From Arion vulgaris (Eukaryota; Mollusca; Gastropoda; Stylommatophora; Arionidae), in the NCBI GenBank assembly GCA_020796225.1, contig CM036754.1, positions 40,833,779 through 40,897,778 on the forward strand: a stretch of 64,000 nt of DNA. Reading direction: 5' to 3'. Shown here in pieces: positions 12,855 through 21,756 of this stretch (position 1 is the first letter of the stretch; each line of letters begins with the position of its first letter). A model generated the notes under the pieces. That model was given only the letters and a program-made list of their open reading frames with translations, was not told where the DNA came from and did no database searches. The position numbers and the translations under genes were made by a program.

Positions 12855-15206
12855 TTACAGCAGGTAGAGCACTTCAGTTTTTTTGATACACTGAAGGCAA
12901 CACATCAACTCCAGCACATTCATCGTTCCATCTGGAACAAGAATTTCACTTGTTTCAACATTGATCATGAACCGTGATTGGCTGAAACACATTTGGTGTA
13001 CTCGAGGTTGTTTCCTCAGTGGCAATATCATCCATGCTGTGAATACTGTTGACAGGTCAGAATTAGGAACATCACCACAACTTGATGAACACATGCATAA
13101 TACAGAATAAATGTTCAACTTATTCTCTGTTTCCAGTATCTGTTGTAATGAAATAAGATAGTTAGCTCCTGACAGTTGCCTGTATTCACCAAATCGTGCT
13201 TCAATGTTATCTGTCTGCAATTTTCCCAGTAGAATATATTCAATACCTAAATTGCTGAGGGCCTACGCAGGATACTCCATCTGAGATGGTACGACAGGAC
13301 CACAAACAGAGAACTGTGGGATGGGGCAGGACAACGGCAGGTGGAACAAGAGATAATGAGCAGAAGGTGGAGATGGATAGGACACACACTGAGGAAACCC
13401 TTGACAGCATCGTGAGACAGGCTCTCCAATGGAACCCCCAGGGCAATAGAAGTAAGGAAGACCCAGAAACACCTGGAGACGGGAGTTAGAGATGGAATGC
13501 AAGAGGACGGGGAGAGAGTGGCGAGATCTGGAAAGGACGGCCTTGATTGCGGACCTATGCTTCCCTAGGGGCGAAGGGTGAAGAAGAAGAAAGTGCTGAG
13601 GGCATACTCAGACAACTGGATCACTGCATTCATGGTACGAATCAGTGCACTGATGGTCTCCGTAGTAAGTTTACAGCTCTGACCATCAAGATGTTGCCAT
13701 GCCTCCAGCCACTTAGCAAACTGCATCAATTTAGCCTGATCTTCATTAGTGACAGGCTATGAGAAAGGATTGCGTGTTCTCATGCCGCCAAACTTACTCT
13801 TCACATTGACAATGTTCCACCACTGAATGATTATACTGATGAAACTGGCACTGTCATTCTCACCGGCTAGTCTCAGCGCCGCTACATTATAATTATTGAA
13901 CACACCTAAGGTCGGTGGCACCTTTTGCCTATCAGGATTGGATGTTAGATTTGTGTCAGTTTAACAATTTTGTGTATAATCCTGAAAATACACAGTTTTC
14001 AGACTAGACAGTGTTGCTTTCAAAACTGGATTATCAAAGTTTACAGGGTATGGAAAGCAGTCAAATGTCTGTTCTGTATTCTTTAAATTTAGCCAGTTGT
14101 GCCAAATACATTTCAACAAATGAACAGAGTCATGAATTAGGAATATGGGTTTCTCATCATAATGTAGATTATCACAACTGTATTTGTTTTGTGAACACAG
14201 TTCCTTATCAACCCTTCTGTTAACTGCACTATTGTCCACAATGACAGCGAATCCAGATGACTTCACACACTGTATAGTCTGAGGCAAATTGGTCCGCAGA
14301 TCACCTGCTGTCTTCTTCTTCATGGGGATTAGTCCTACTACCTCAGAGGCGGGACCAAGTTTTTAAGTGTAGATGAATGCGGAAGGTATAACAATTTTGA
14401 TTTTCACAAAAACCTATAGCAGACAGGAGACTTGATGTAAGCCATAAATGCCAAACATTGAGTTCTGCTGCTATAATGCTGCCTTCTGTCAGTAGTTCTC
14501 ATCAACAACAGCTGTTTTCATCTAGAAACTGCAGATTTTCTTCTTTAACAATACTCTCTATATTTAAATTAAACATTAAATTCACCGCTTCTACCAACTT
14601 CTCATGAGCTTTTGTGAGGTAGTCATCAACAGTTACATTGTTTTCTATATATGTGACTAAAAACATTTTCCAACCGGGACCATCTCTCCAATTTTCCATT
14701 ACTGAAAAGCCAATTAAATGATTTTGTATTAACTGAATCCTCTTTAATGTGAACAATGAAGACATGTCTTGAACCATTTTAATACTGAACCCTACAGAGC
14801 ACCTGTGTGATAGAGTTCAGTATTAAAATTGTTCACACATGTGTAGAGTTCTACATTTAATGTGTAGAACAGAACATATTCATCGTTCAAGCATGTGTGT
14901 GATGTTGAACAGTGTGTTCTATCCCAGTAGAATCTCTACATTTCTCTGAAGTAATTACTTCTTCATTCTGAAAATGTTTCATACACACAAAACTGTATTT
15001 GGTTGTAACCCAATCTTACGAGAAATGAATGTTCGAAACTCAGGGCTGCGTGTTTGAGATGGAAATTGAAACACTGTAGTATATTCTTCACCCTTGTAAT
15101 TTGATCTACATTCAGGCACACGACACTTTAAATGAATGATCAATCCCTCACATAATATTACACATAAATCCACAAGAATAGCGAAATTTGGGCAGAAATA
15201 CAACAC
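12855..15206 (-). pseudogene. P-element/THAP9-like transposase, broken
   Basis: Reading down the minus strand: a THAP-like finger (about 15120-14960) with CRVPEC and FQFPS, whose closing Cys-x-x-His is reached only through a one-base shift; a segment 14777-14502; the catalytic region 14370-13600 with VIVDNSAVNRR, FLIHDSVHLLKCIWHNWL, LTSNPDRQKVPPTLGVFNN and FAKWLEAWQHLDGQSCKLT; and the C-terminal QTDNIEARFGEYRQLSGANY (13220-13120). In-frame TAA (13961) and TAG codons, the finger frameshift and a 331-bp LINE insertion break it. With the insert left out, the frame runs on across 13600/13260, so that insertion is younger than the coding decay or contemporary with it. Confidence 0.85.
13263..13593 (+). 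mobile_element. LINE 3'-end fragment nested in the P-like element
   Basis: A 331-bp insertion flanked by a perfect 10-bp duplication TGCTGAGGGC (13253-13262 and 13594-13603). The plus strand translates as a degraded LINE C-terminus (RRWRWIGHTLRKP, then QALQWNPQGNRSKEDPETPG) and ends in a GAA-repeat tail, as expected of target-primed insertion. A minus-strand relative lies at 37755-38100. Confidence 0.88.
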
Positions 15207-15314
15207 GTCCTAACCTCAAACTTGTCTTTAAACTGACTTCCGTTGTTTAGGCTCGGCCCACTGTTAAAAAATACAAATCTCTGTCCGGCGGCCTGATGGT
15301 TTAAGTAGGTCATG

Positions 15315-15450
15315 CCCTAGCTTCTGTCCTCTTGCTATTCAGACTGCTTTTGTGGTTTAGATGGCTCTAGCGTTTATCATCTTGTTGCTCAAACTACATT
15401 TGATTTTTAAATGCCTAAGCGTCTGTCCCCGTGTTATTCAGTCAAAGACT
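15315..15450. repeat. Diverged ~50-bp tandem repeat, right part
   Basis: About three units (ccctagcttctgtcctcttg, ctctagcgtttatcatcttg, cctaagcgtctgtccccgtg) with period near 50 bp, continuing the array cut by the P-like element. Confidence 0.7.
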
Positions 15451-16395
15451 TTTGTCTTCTCTACTGGGAAACTGATATAATCGATATTTATGAACACATA
15501 CGCCCTCATAGGTGCTCAATCCCTTCCATCATGGAGACAGCCCCATCGGCAGAATATTTACACAATAATTCCAGCAACAGTTTCAACTTTCCATGAAGCT
15601 CTGAATGTTCGGTACCAATTTTAGCTGGGTAGACTAGAGAATTTGTAGTACTGGAAATTGAACACCATGCTTGTCTCTGCACACGTTCGGATCACTGGAT
15701 CTACTGAGCTCATGAAGATATGTCATTTGTTCTTCTATCCGGACAGTATTTTCTATACGTATCATTCGAGATATAGTAATAGCCATCCAATGCTAGCGAT
15801 GATGACAACAGCCTTAGACGTGTGTTGTTGCAGCTCTCTGGCGTGTGCAGATGTGACTGTAAAGTCCAATCCTAGAACACAATCCCCTACCACAGGTGGG
15901 GCATACATGATCAAGGTTAGACATGTGGATGTTGTGTGTTCTGTGTTTTCTGACAGCTGGCTATCTCTGCGCCTCAATAATACAACGATTTTCAGCTAGG
16001 CAAGTTTCTTCTGTGTTGCTACAGCGCGATATTTCGTTATTTTTTCGCAAGAGATTACCAGCACATGGTGTTTATATATCAAGCATTTTAGAGACACTTA
16101 AGGGTGTCTTTAAATCGTTTTTTGAATGTCAATCAACCTATCATCGGCCTCCTTCAAGTTCGTCATATATCAGATGTTCTATTTATAGCATATTACTGTT
16201 AACCCGGTTCTTTGATTCAAAATATGTTTGCTTCACATATCAGTGATAACGATAGATATCTTCACAGAGGGAACAGATTAGAGATAACGATATAGATCTT
16301 CACGTAATGTCATTATTTAATCTGATTGAAATTTATCATCTGCTTATCTCCTAATATATTGTAACTGTTTGTTGCTAATATTGAATCACTGATGT
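15451..16395. other. No gene recognised
   Basis: Contains several open frames up to 113 codons on the plus strand (15658-15999) with no recognisable family. A minus-strand GDCVLGLDF stretch (about 15850-15880) resembles a retroelement protease motif but nothing around it supports that. Confidence 0.4.
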
Positions 16396-16399
16396 GGTT

Positions 16400-16515
16400 T
16401 AACTAATTCCATGGCTATCGTTTATTGTTTGATGTTGTTTCACTACTCATATGACTATTGTTTATTGTTTGATGTTGTTTCACTACTCATATGACTATTG
16501 TTTATTGTTGATAGA
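16400..16515. repeat. ~40-bp tandem repeat, 2.5 copies
   Basis: 'actattgtttattgtttgat' and 'gttgtttcactactcatatg' alternate in tandem. Confidence 0.85.
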
Positions 16516-16639
16516 GATTTATATTTTATATAAAGTATGCGAAGGTTGACTATGTTGTTATGATATTCTTGAGAACATAAATAATAATAATAGCCATAAT
16601 CCGTTAGGAAGTCTGAGAAATATCTGATCAACCACTAGT

Positions 16640-17500
16640 AACAACTGTTATAAGAAGGAGAAGATAGAGATACGTTGGACACACCTCGAGAAGAAATGAT
16701 CAAAGAATGCCAAAGCATGCATTGAAGTTGGATGCAAAGGGTTCAAGAAATAGAGGACACCCTGTGGAAATCCTTAAACGAACTTTGTTGAGAGAGTCAA
16801 GAAATATCGGACTCAATTTCATGGAAGAGATTGAGCGAGTTGCCCAAATAGAGAGAAATAGAGACAAGATGCCAAAAAGTAAATGCAGTGACCTACCAGC
16901 TGGCACCATTACTACAACACCCAAAGATCAAGAAGGAAGTGAAAAGACAAGATGATAAAAAGTATTTTTCTACCAGCACTTTAGTGCCAGTGCCAAACTT
17001 GGTCCCTGACAGTAACACACCACATGAAGCTCACCACATGTGAAATGAAATGCTTGAGGAAGGCGGTGGTGGCCACCAGGAAAGATAGACTACGAAACGA
17101 GGACATCAGAAACAGAGTGAGCATAACTTCCTGCATCGAATACATTGAAAGACAACAAAATGCAGTGATTCTGACATTTAATGAGAATGGGATATAACCA
17201 ACCACCACTAACTGCATACAATAAAAAGAGATCAGGTACTAGAACGAAAAGAAGACCAAGAAAAAGATGGATAAACAATATCAAGACCACACTAAATTAA
17301 CATGGATATAACACAATGGAGACTCATCTGGACATAGAACGCAAATTAAAACTACCACCTCTGCGTTTAACGGCAAGAGTGGACAACCAGTTCCGTCTTC
17401 CACCTGGGGATAGACAATAGACCCCAAAAAATGGGAATGGAATGCAACCAAACACCAATAACAGCATACAATAAAAAGAGACCAGGTACTAGAGACAATG
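16640..17500 (+). mobile_element. Composite of two LINE tails
   Basis: 16660-16860 reads a LINE C-terminus (RIRYVGHTSRR, GNRGHPVEILKRTLL). At about 16860 it switches to an RTE-like copy closely related to 5330-5900 ('aaatgcagtgacctaccagc'). Confidence 0.8.
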
Positions 17501-17668
17501 GCAGAGTTATGTTGTGCTTTTCAGTGTTCATGGTATGCAAATAGTTCTGGCAAGTGCGTCTCGAAAATGGTGTTCCTTGTGCCTCGTAAATGGTGTTCCT
17601 ACCGCCTCTACTATTACTAAGTTACATCGTTTGTGTGGGCAACCTTTAGTCTTGAAACCATTGTATCT

Positions 17669-18842
17669 CTCTCTCTCTCTCTCTCGCGATCGTTCTTTGG
17701 CTGCTTTCATCATTCTATTGTGATATATAAGCAGCCAAACATCAAGAACGGATGTACGTGCACAGCCTTCAGTACCAATTGGAGCTCAGGTGCTTATCCT
17801 TCGGCGGTGTGCTTGATTTCAACCAGCGTTTACTGTGTTCGCTCTTCGTTAGCAATTTGCTGTCCCCAGCCAAAACCCACAAGACAACAGGATGCTATTT
17901 TCTTTTAGGGCAGCGACACTTAGACGGCCTGCCCTCCCTGGCTTATGAGCGCCATCTTCCCAGCAAACCGGTCGTTTTGTGGACTCCTTTGTTTGCCGGC
18001 CGTCCAGTTTTGTGTTCGGTTTGCTCCGGTAGCCTTTGATTGTCCCCAATACAAGGCAGCAGTAGTTTCATGCGAGCGGAAACGTGCACTGGATTTGCCT
18101 CTGCTGGGCTTTCCAGTTGCTTTGCATACTCGGATGGTCCGCACACCCTCTTGCCTGCCATGCTTGCCGCTGCCGTGCCTGTCGCTGCTGTACCTGAAGC
18201 GCCTGGCTTCTCTGGCCGACTGTGGGCCCACCCGTGCATCGCTCGCATGCGTGCACGCTCTGCCTTGGTGCCTACCTCACCATTTCCACCGTGCTCACAT
18301 TTGCCTGGGCTGTGACTCAACCCGGTCCCCACCCCTGTGATGGGGTCACGGGTTTCGCCCCCTGAGGACCTACCCTTACATCGCTCGCATGCGTGCACGC
18401 TCTGCACTGGTGCCTACCTCACCATTTCCGTCAATTCCTACCGTGCTCACCTTTTCCTAAGCCGTCCGTGTGGACCCATGTGCAGCTCAGACAAACAAAC
18501 AAACAAACAGCACACTCATCGGCTCAAGAGAGATCATGCGCGGGCTCCGAGTTTCGCCACGTGCAGTTCCACGTTTATCCTTCCAGCTTTTCCCATCGGC
18601 CGGGAGAGACGAGCATTAATAGTCACTCTGGGAGTTTGCTCGTCTGTGTTGCGAGCGGATCCCTTCTAGCGTGACTACCTTTGCATCTCTACTTGCCCCA
18701 GAGTAGCTCTCCCACGGCATCTGTCCTCTTAGCCAGACCGGAACTACCGTCTGTTACCAGGGTCACCACGTGGAGGTGAGGGTAGGGATTAGTGCCAGCT
18801 CACTAATCTGGCGTGCCGTTGTTACCTTGCGCCTTTGACCCC
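17669..18842 (-). mobile_element. Unidentified GC-rich retroposon, 1.17 kb, with 14-bp target duplication
   Basis: Flanked by the perfect 14-mer AAACCATTGTATCT (17655-17668 and 18843-18856). On the minus strand it begins GGTCAAAGGCGCAAGGTAAC and ends in a (GA)n tract next to the duplication, so it looks like a target-primed retroposon with a GA tail. It is visibly richer in G+C and CpG than its surroundings and holds an internal direct repeat ('tcgctcgcatgcgtgcacgc' at about 18238 and 18380). The longest frames, including a minus-strand 154-codon frame at 17943-18407, match nothing I recognise. It could be a large SINE or the 5' part of a LINE. Confidence 0.82.
18481..18510. repeat. (CAAA)n short microsatellite
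   Basis: About five CAAA units inside the GC-rich retroposon. Confidence 0.85.
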
Positions 18843-19174
18843 AAACCATTGTATCTGAATAATATTGCTCGTTGTGGTATACTGTTGGACGGTAGTCGTG
18901 TTATAGGCTCAGCTTTTAATACTGTCAATCCAAAAATGGTATGTCTTTCTTTTCTAGGGTTGTTAGGTTTGTAACGAAAAAATGTGGTGTCTCAAAAATG
19001 CTTTCAGGACGCCCATTTGTCCCGATTTGTGTCCCTGTCAAATGAAAGTTGCAAATAAATTGAACTTTTTTCTAGATTTTCAGATGGGAGAACTGTTTTA
19101 ATTTGAAAACTTGAAATGTGTACGTCCACACATAACACGGTAGTTTTGTTTTCATTATTGCTATGATTAGCACG

Positions 19175-19385
19175 GAACACGCCTGCGTGTTGCCGGGGCC
19201 CGCATGGGAAGCAAAGAATAGTACCACTGCTACCTACAAGACATGTTGTAAGAGGCGACTGAGGTAGGAGTCTAGGGAAGCTATCCTAGTAAATAAAAGG
19301 GTCACAAAAGCGGATGTGCTGACCTACTTGTAGACGCATAACTGGCACAGCATACAATCGTTCTTAGGCTTTAACAGTTGATTGA
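19175..19385 (-). mobile_element. SINE family C
   Basis: Minus orientation: 'gtgttgccggggcccgcatg', 'gtaagaggcgactgaggtag', 'gcggatgtgctgacctactt'. The family recurs at 22895-23155, 26055-26325, 30145-30400, 39645-39900, 40245-40505, 52575-52805 and 59690-59895 on plus, 29205-29400 on minus, with variants at 23960-24200 and 58550-58705. Confidence 0.85.
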
Positions 19386-19404
19386 TATGAAGCGTTCAAA
19401 GAAG

Positions 19405-19605
19405 AGCTGCCTGTAATACCACTTTTCAGGGCGGTCTAGGACGGGGAGTCCTTGAGCCTGAGGAATTTAATAGCCACCTGGCTAGTGCAGTCGCCGCGAA
19501 ACTGTTCAGTTTATGATATTTTTATTATGCCCCTGACTGAAAAAAGTCCTTGGCATTACCGGAGATTAAAACCGGGCTCTAATCCATGTCGACAAGACGC
19601 TAAAT
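19405..19605 (+). mobile_element. SINE family B
   Basis: 'taatagccacctggctagtg' head, 'gaaactgttcagtttatgat', and a B-box-like 'gagattaaaaccgggct'. Other copies: 29463-29668, 33125-33340, 36465-36680. Confidence 0.8.
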
Positions 19606-19809
19606 GAGATAACACCAACACAAAAATATGTAATAATAGAGTTGTATTACAGTTTTAAAAAAAGGAATAACAAACAAAATCAATGATTAACCAATATGCC
19701 ATGTATAAGGGTACAACAAACCAAATGTAATATAAAACATACATGGGAATATGAAAGGAAAAACAACCCCACAACAACAAGTTGTATATTCTCAAACTGG
19801 ACCTTGTGA

Positions 19810-19935
19810 TGGAATGAATGTGAATGCATGCTAATGTGAATTCACACTGATGCGAATGCACGTTAATGTGAATGCATGCTCATGTTAATGCAGGCTAATG
19901 TGAATGCAAGCTAATGTGAACTCTGCTATCACATT
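19810..19935. repeat. ~18-bp tandem repeat
   Basis: Units of the type 'aatgtgaatgcatgcta', about six imperfect copies. Confidence 0.85.
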
Positions 19936-20037
19936 TAAACACTCACTTCATCCTCTCTCGTTCGTTCACTATGAATACAGGCATAGTGCAATAATCAATG
20001 AATCAATCAATGTTTACTTATCTCATTGTCCTCCATA

Positions 20038-20395
20038 TAGGGGTCTCTATGGCGAACTATTTAAGACATTTGCATGTCGTTCTCAAGGTTGTGGGTTTGA
20101 ATCTGGACTGAGTTTTGTCTCGGATTTTTCCATGAAGGCTTGCTTTCCATATCACTAGTGTCCATCATCATTCAGGCGAGTCTTACTTCGACTCCAGAGG
20201 TACTTGTAATTTCGAATCTAGACAGTCACATGTGCAATTTTTTCATAAGATCCTATGATTGTTGCTGGAGCTACGGAGTTCGAGCTTAGTGCAACACTCT
20301 CAACAAATAGGATGCCGTTTCTGTCGACAGGGGCAGGGCAAATGGGATAAAACAAAGTGCAATGAAGTCAGTCCTTCACCTTTAGACCTTCTTAA
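20038..20395 (+). mobile_element. SINE family A with a K-type segment inside
   Basis: Head 'gggtctctatggcgaact', B-box-like 'ggttgtgggtttgaatct', tail 'gagctacggagttcgagctt'. The centre (about 20130-20215) carries the K core 'ccagaggtacttgtaattt', so one copy has inserted into or recombined with the other. Confidence 0.75.
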
Positions 20396-20819
20396 CTCTT
20401 AGTGGACCAGGGCAAAAGTCATGTTTATACAAGCCCTGTGTTTTTAATTTAAAAAAATCTCTAGTATGGCTCTAGGTACAAAAATGTCAACCCAAAGCCA
20501 CATAGTGTGGCTTTGGTCCTAAAACTAATCAATTTGCTACCAGCAATCCCAAAATGAACCTTTGTAAGCTACAAATAAAGAAGATGACAATATGTGACAT
20601 AAAGGTCATAAAAGTATCCTCAACATTACTGGAAGAGACCGAATAAAAGCAGACATCAGAGTATTGTAGAAACCAATACCCTGATATAACCAAAAAGGTA
20701 CCTCTCGTAGGTTGAAAGCGGCGTGCCTCGGTCATATAGAGGCTTAATCCCCTACAAAACAAACAACAATTGTAGAAACCACATCTTCTTCTTTCCTCTT
20801 TTCTCTAATCTTGTTTTGT

Positions 20820-21330
20820 CTCACCGTGTCAGGATAAGAAGAGATTTCTAGAGCTGGCTTTTGTGTGCATTTCATAAATTGTATTTTTCATTGCCTCTGT
20901 TATTTCTGAAATCCACCTTTTGTGTGGATAGCGTTTTGCTTTGTATATACTGTATCGGAGTAGCATTGCTCTTTGAGACCATTGTCTGTTGGTAATCTGC
21001 TTACGTGGCCAAACCATTTAACTTGTTTCTTGACGAAGTTCAGTACTGATGTTGTACCCACTTTTTCCAAATGTCTTCATTTCTCAACCGGTCTCTTCTT
21101 GTTACCCAGCAGTATTCTGCATAGGCACCTCATCTCTGTCGTGACTAGTTTTCTTCTATCATTTGATATCAGCATCTAGGTTTGGCACTGAAAGCATAAT
21201 GTGGGGGAAAGACTGTATTGAACATTGCTCTTTTTGTGTTCATGGCGACATGTTTACATTTTAAAATTAGCGCCATTTGTCCTATCATTTGATTTGCTTT
21301 GTTGCATCTGTTGGATTTCATTAGTTATTC
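20820..21330 (-). mobile_element. RTE-like LINE tail
   Basis: The minus strand reads SQRAMLLRYSIYKAK, PHKRWISEITEAMK and the end SRNLFLS. It lies just 3' of MOCS3. Confidence 0.85.
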
Positions 21331-21424
21331 TTCCATTTGCTGAAAAATGTTCCCTAGGTATGTAAAGTCTTTGACTTGTTTGGTTCAGTAACCAAACAAA
21401 AACATAAAATGAAAAAAATGGTCA

Positions 21425-21756
21425 TCAATAAACAGGAAAGTCAGCATCAACATGTTTTGTCCAACTATACAAGCCCCCTTTTATATCTACCAGGTTTATT
21501 CCACTGACAGCCATCTCTTTCTGTAGCATCTCTACTGCAAGCTGAGAGTCATTGCCCCTGCGACACACACAAACTATTGGTATGCTCAATCTTTGAGCCT
21601 TATCACCACTGGACTGTAGGTGATCACCACTGGACTGTAGGTGATCACCACTGGACTGCATCTGGTTGCCACTGGTATGAGACTGCTCCATCACTGCCTG
21701 CATTATCTGCAAAGCTGCGTGTGCAGCACTTTTACCAAATGTTGTAAATGGAATGT
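21425..21756 (-). CDS. MOCS3: MOCS3 exon 12 (rhodanese active site and C-terminus)
   Basis: The acceptor AACTAG is followed by NIPF, a helix, an unusual seven-residue repeat (SSGDHLQ), the rhodanese active loop CRRGNDSQ, and the C-terminal signature GGLYSW...DADFPVY. Two TGA stops follow in tandem (21425-21427 and 21422-21424). The coding segment is 332 nt. The Cys-Arg-Arg-Gly loop differs from the human Cys-Lys-Leu-Gly but keeps the cysteine and Asn-Asp-Ser-Gln. Confidence 0.95.

Larger units (their letters stand above)
11829..15314 (-). mobile_element. P-element/THAP9-like DNA transposon, complete ends, inactivated
   Basis: The ends are inverted repeats. The left one reads CATGACCTACTTAAAC from 11829, and the right one reads the same 16 bases on the minus strand from 15314. 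The CATGA start matches Drosophila P termini. Inside, on the minus strand, are a THAP-like zinc finger and P-type transposase segments. The flanks (about CCCCTAAC left, CCCTAGCT right) are a degraded 8-bp target duplication, the P-family size. The element interrupts a diverged tandem repeat of about 50 bp (11718-11828 and 15315-15450), whose units read across the insertion. It is about 3.5 kb including a nested LINE fragment. Confidence 0.85.
17500..18900 (-). mobile_element. RTE-like LINE tail split by a retroposon
   Basis: The minus strand reads LFRYNG before and FKTKGCPHKRC...EAVGTPFTRH after the inserted 1.17-kb element. The pieces are 18857-18900 and 17500-17668. Confidence 0.8.

Noticed and set aside
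15762..15977. GDCVLGLDF resembling a retroelement aspartic protease end
   Set aside because: No Asp-Ser/Thr-Gly active site, reverse transcriptase or LTR nearby; likely chance.
17943..18407. 154-codon minus-strand frame in the GC-rich element, possibly a gene
   Set aside because: GC-rich sequence has few stops; several other frames are also open, the frame crosses an internal direct repeat, and no family motif is visible.
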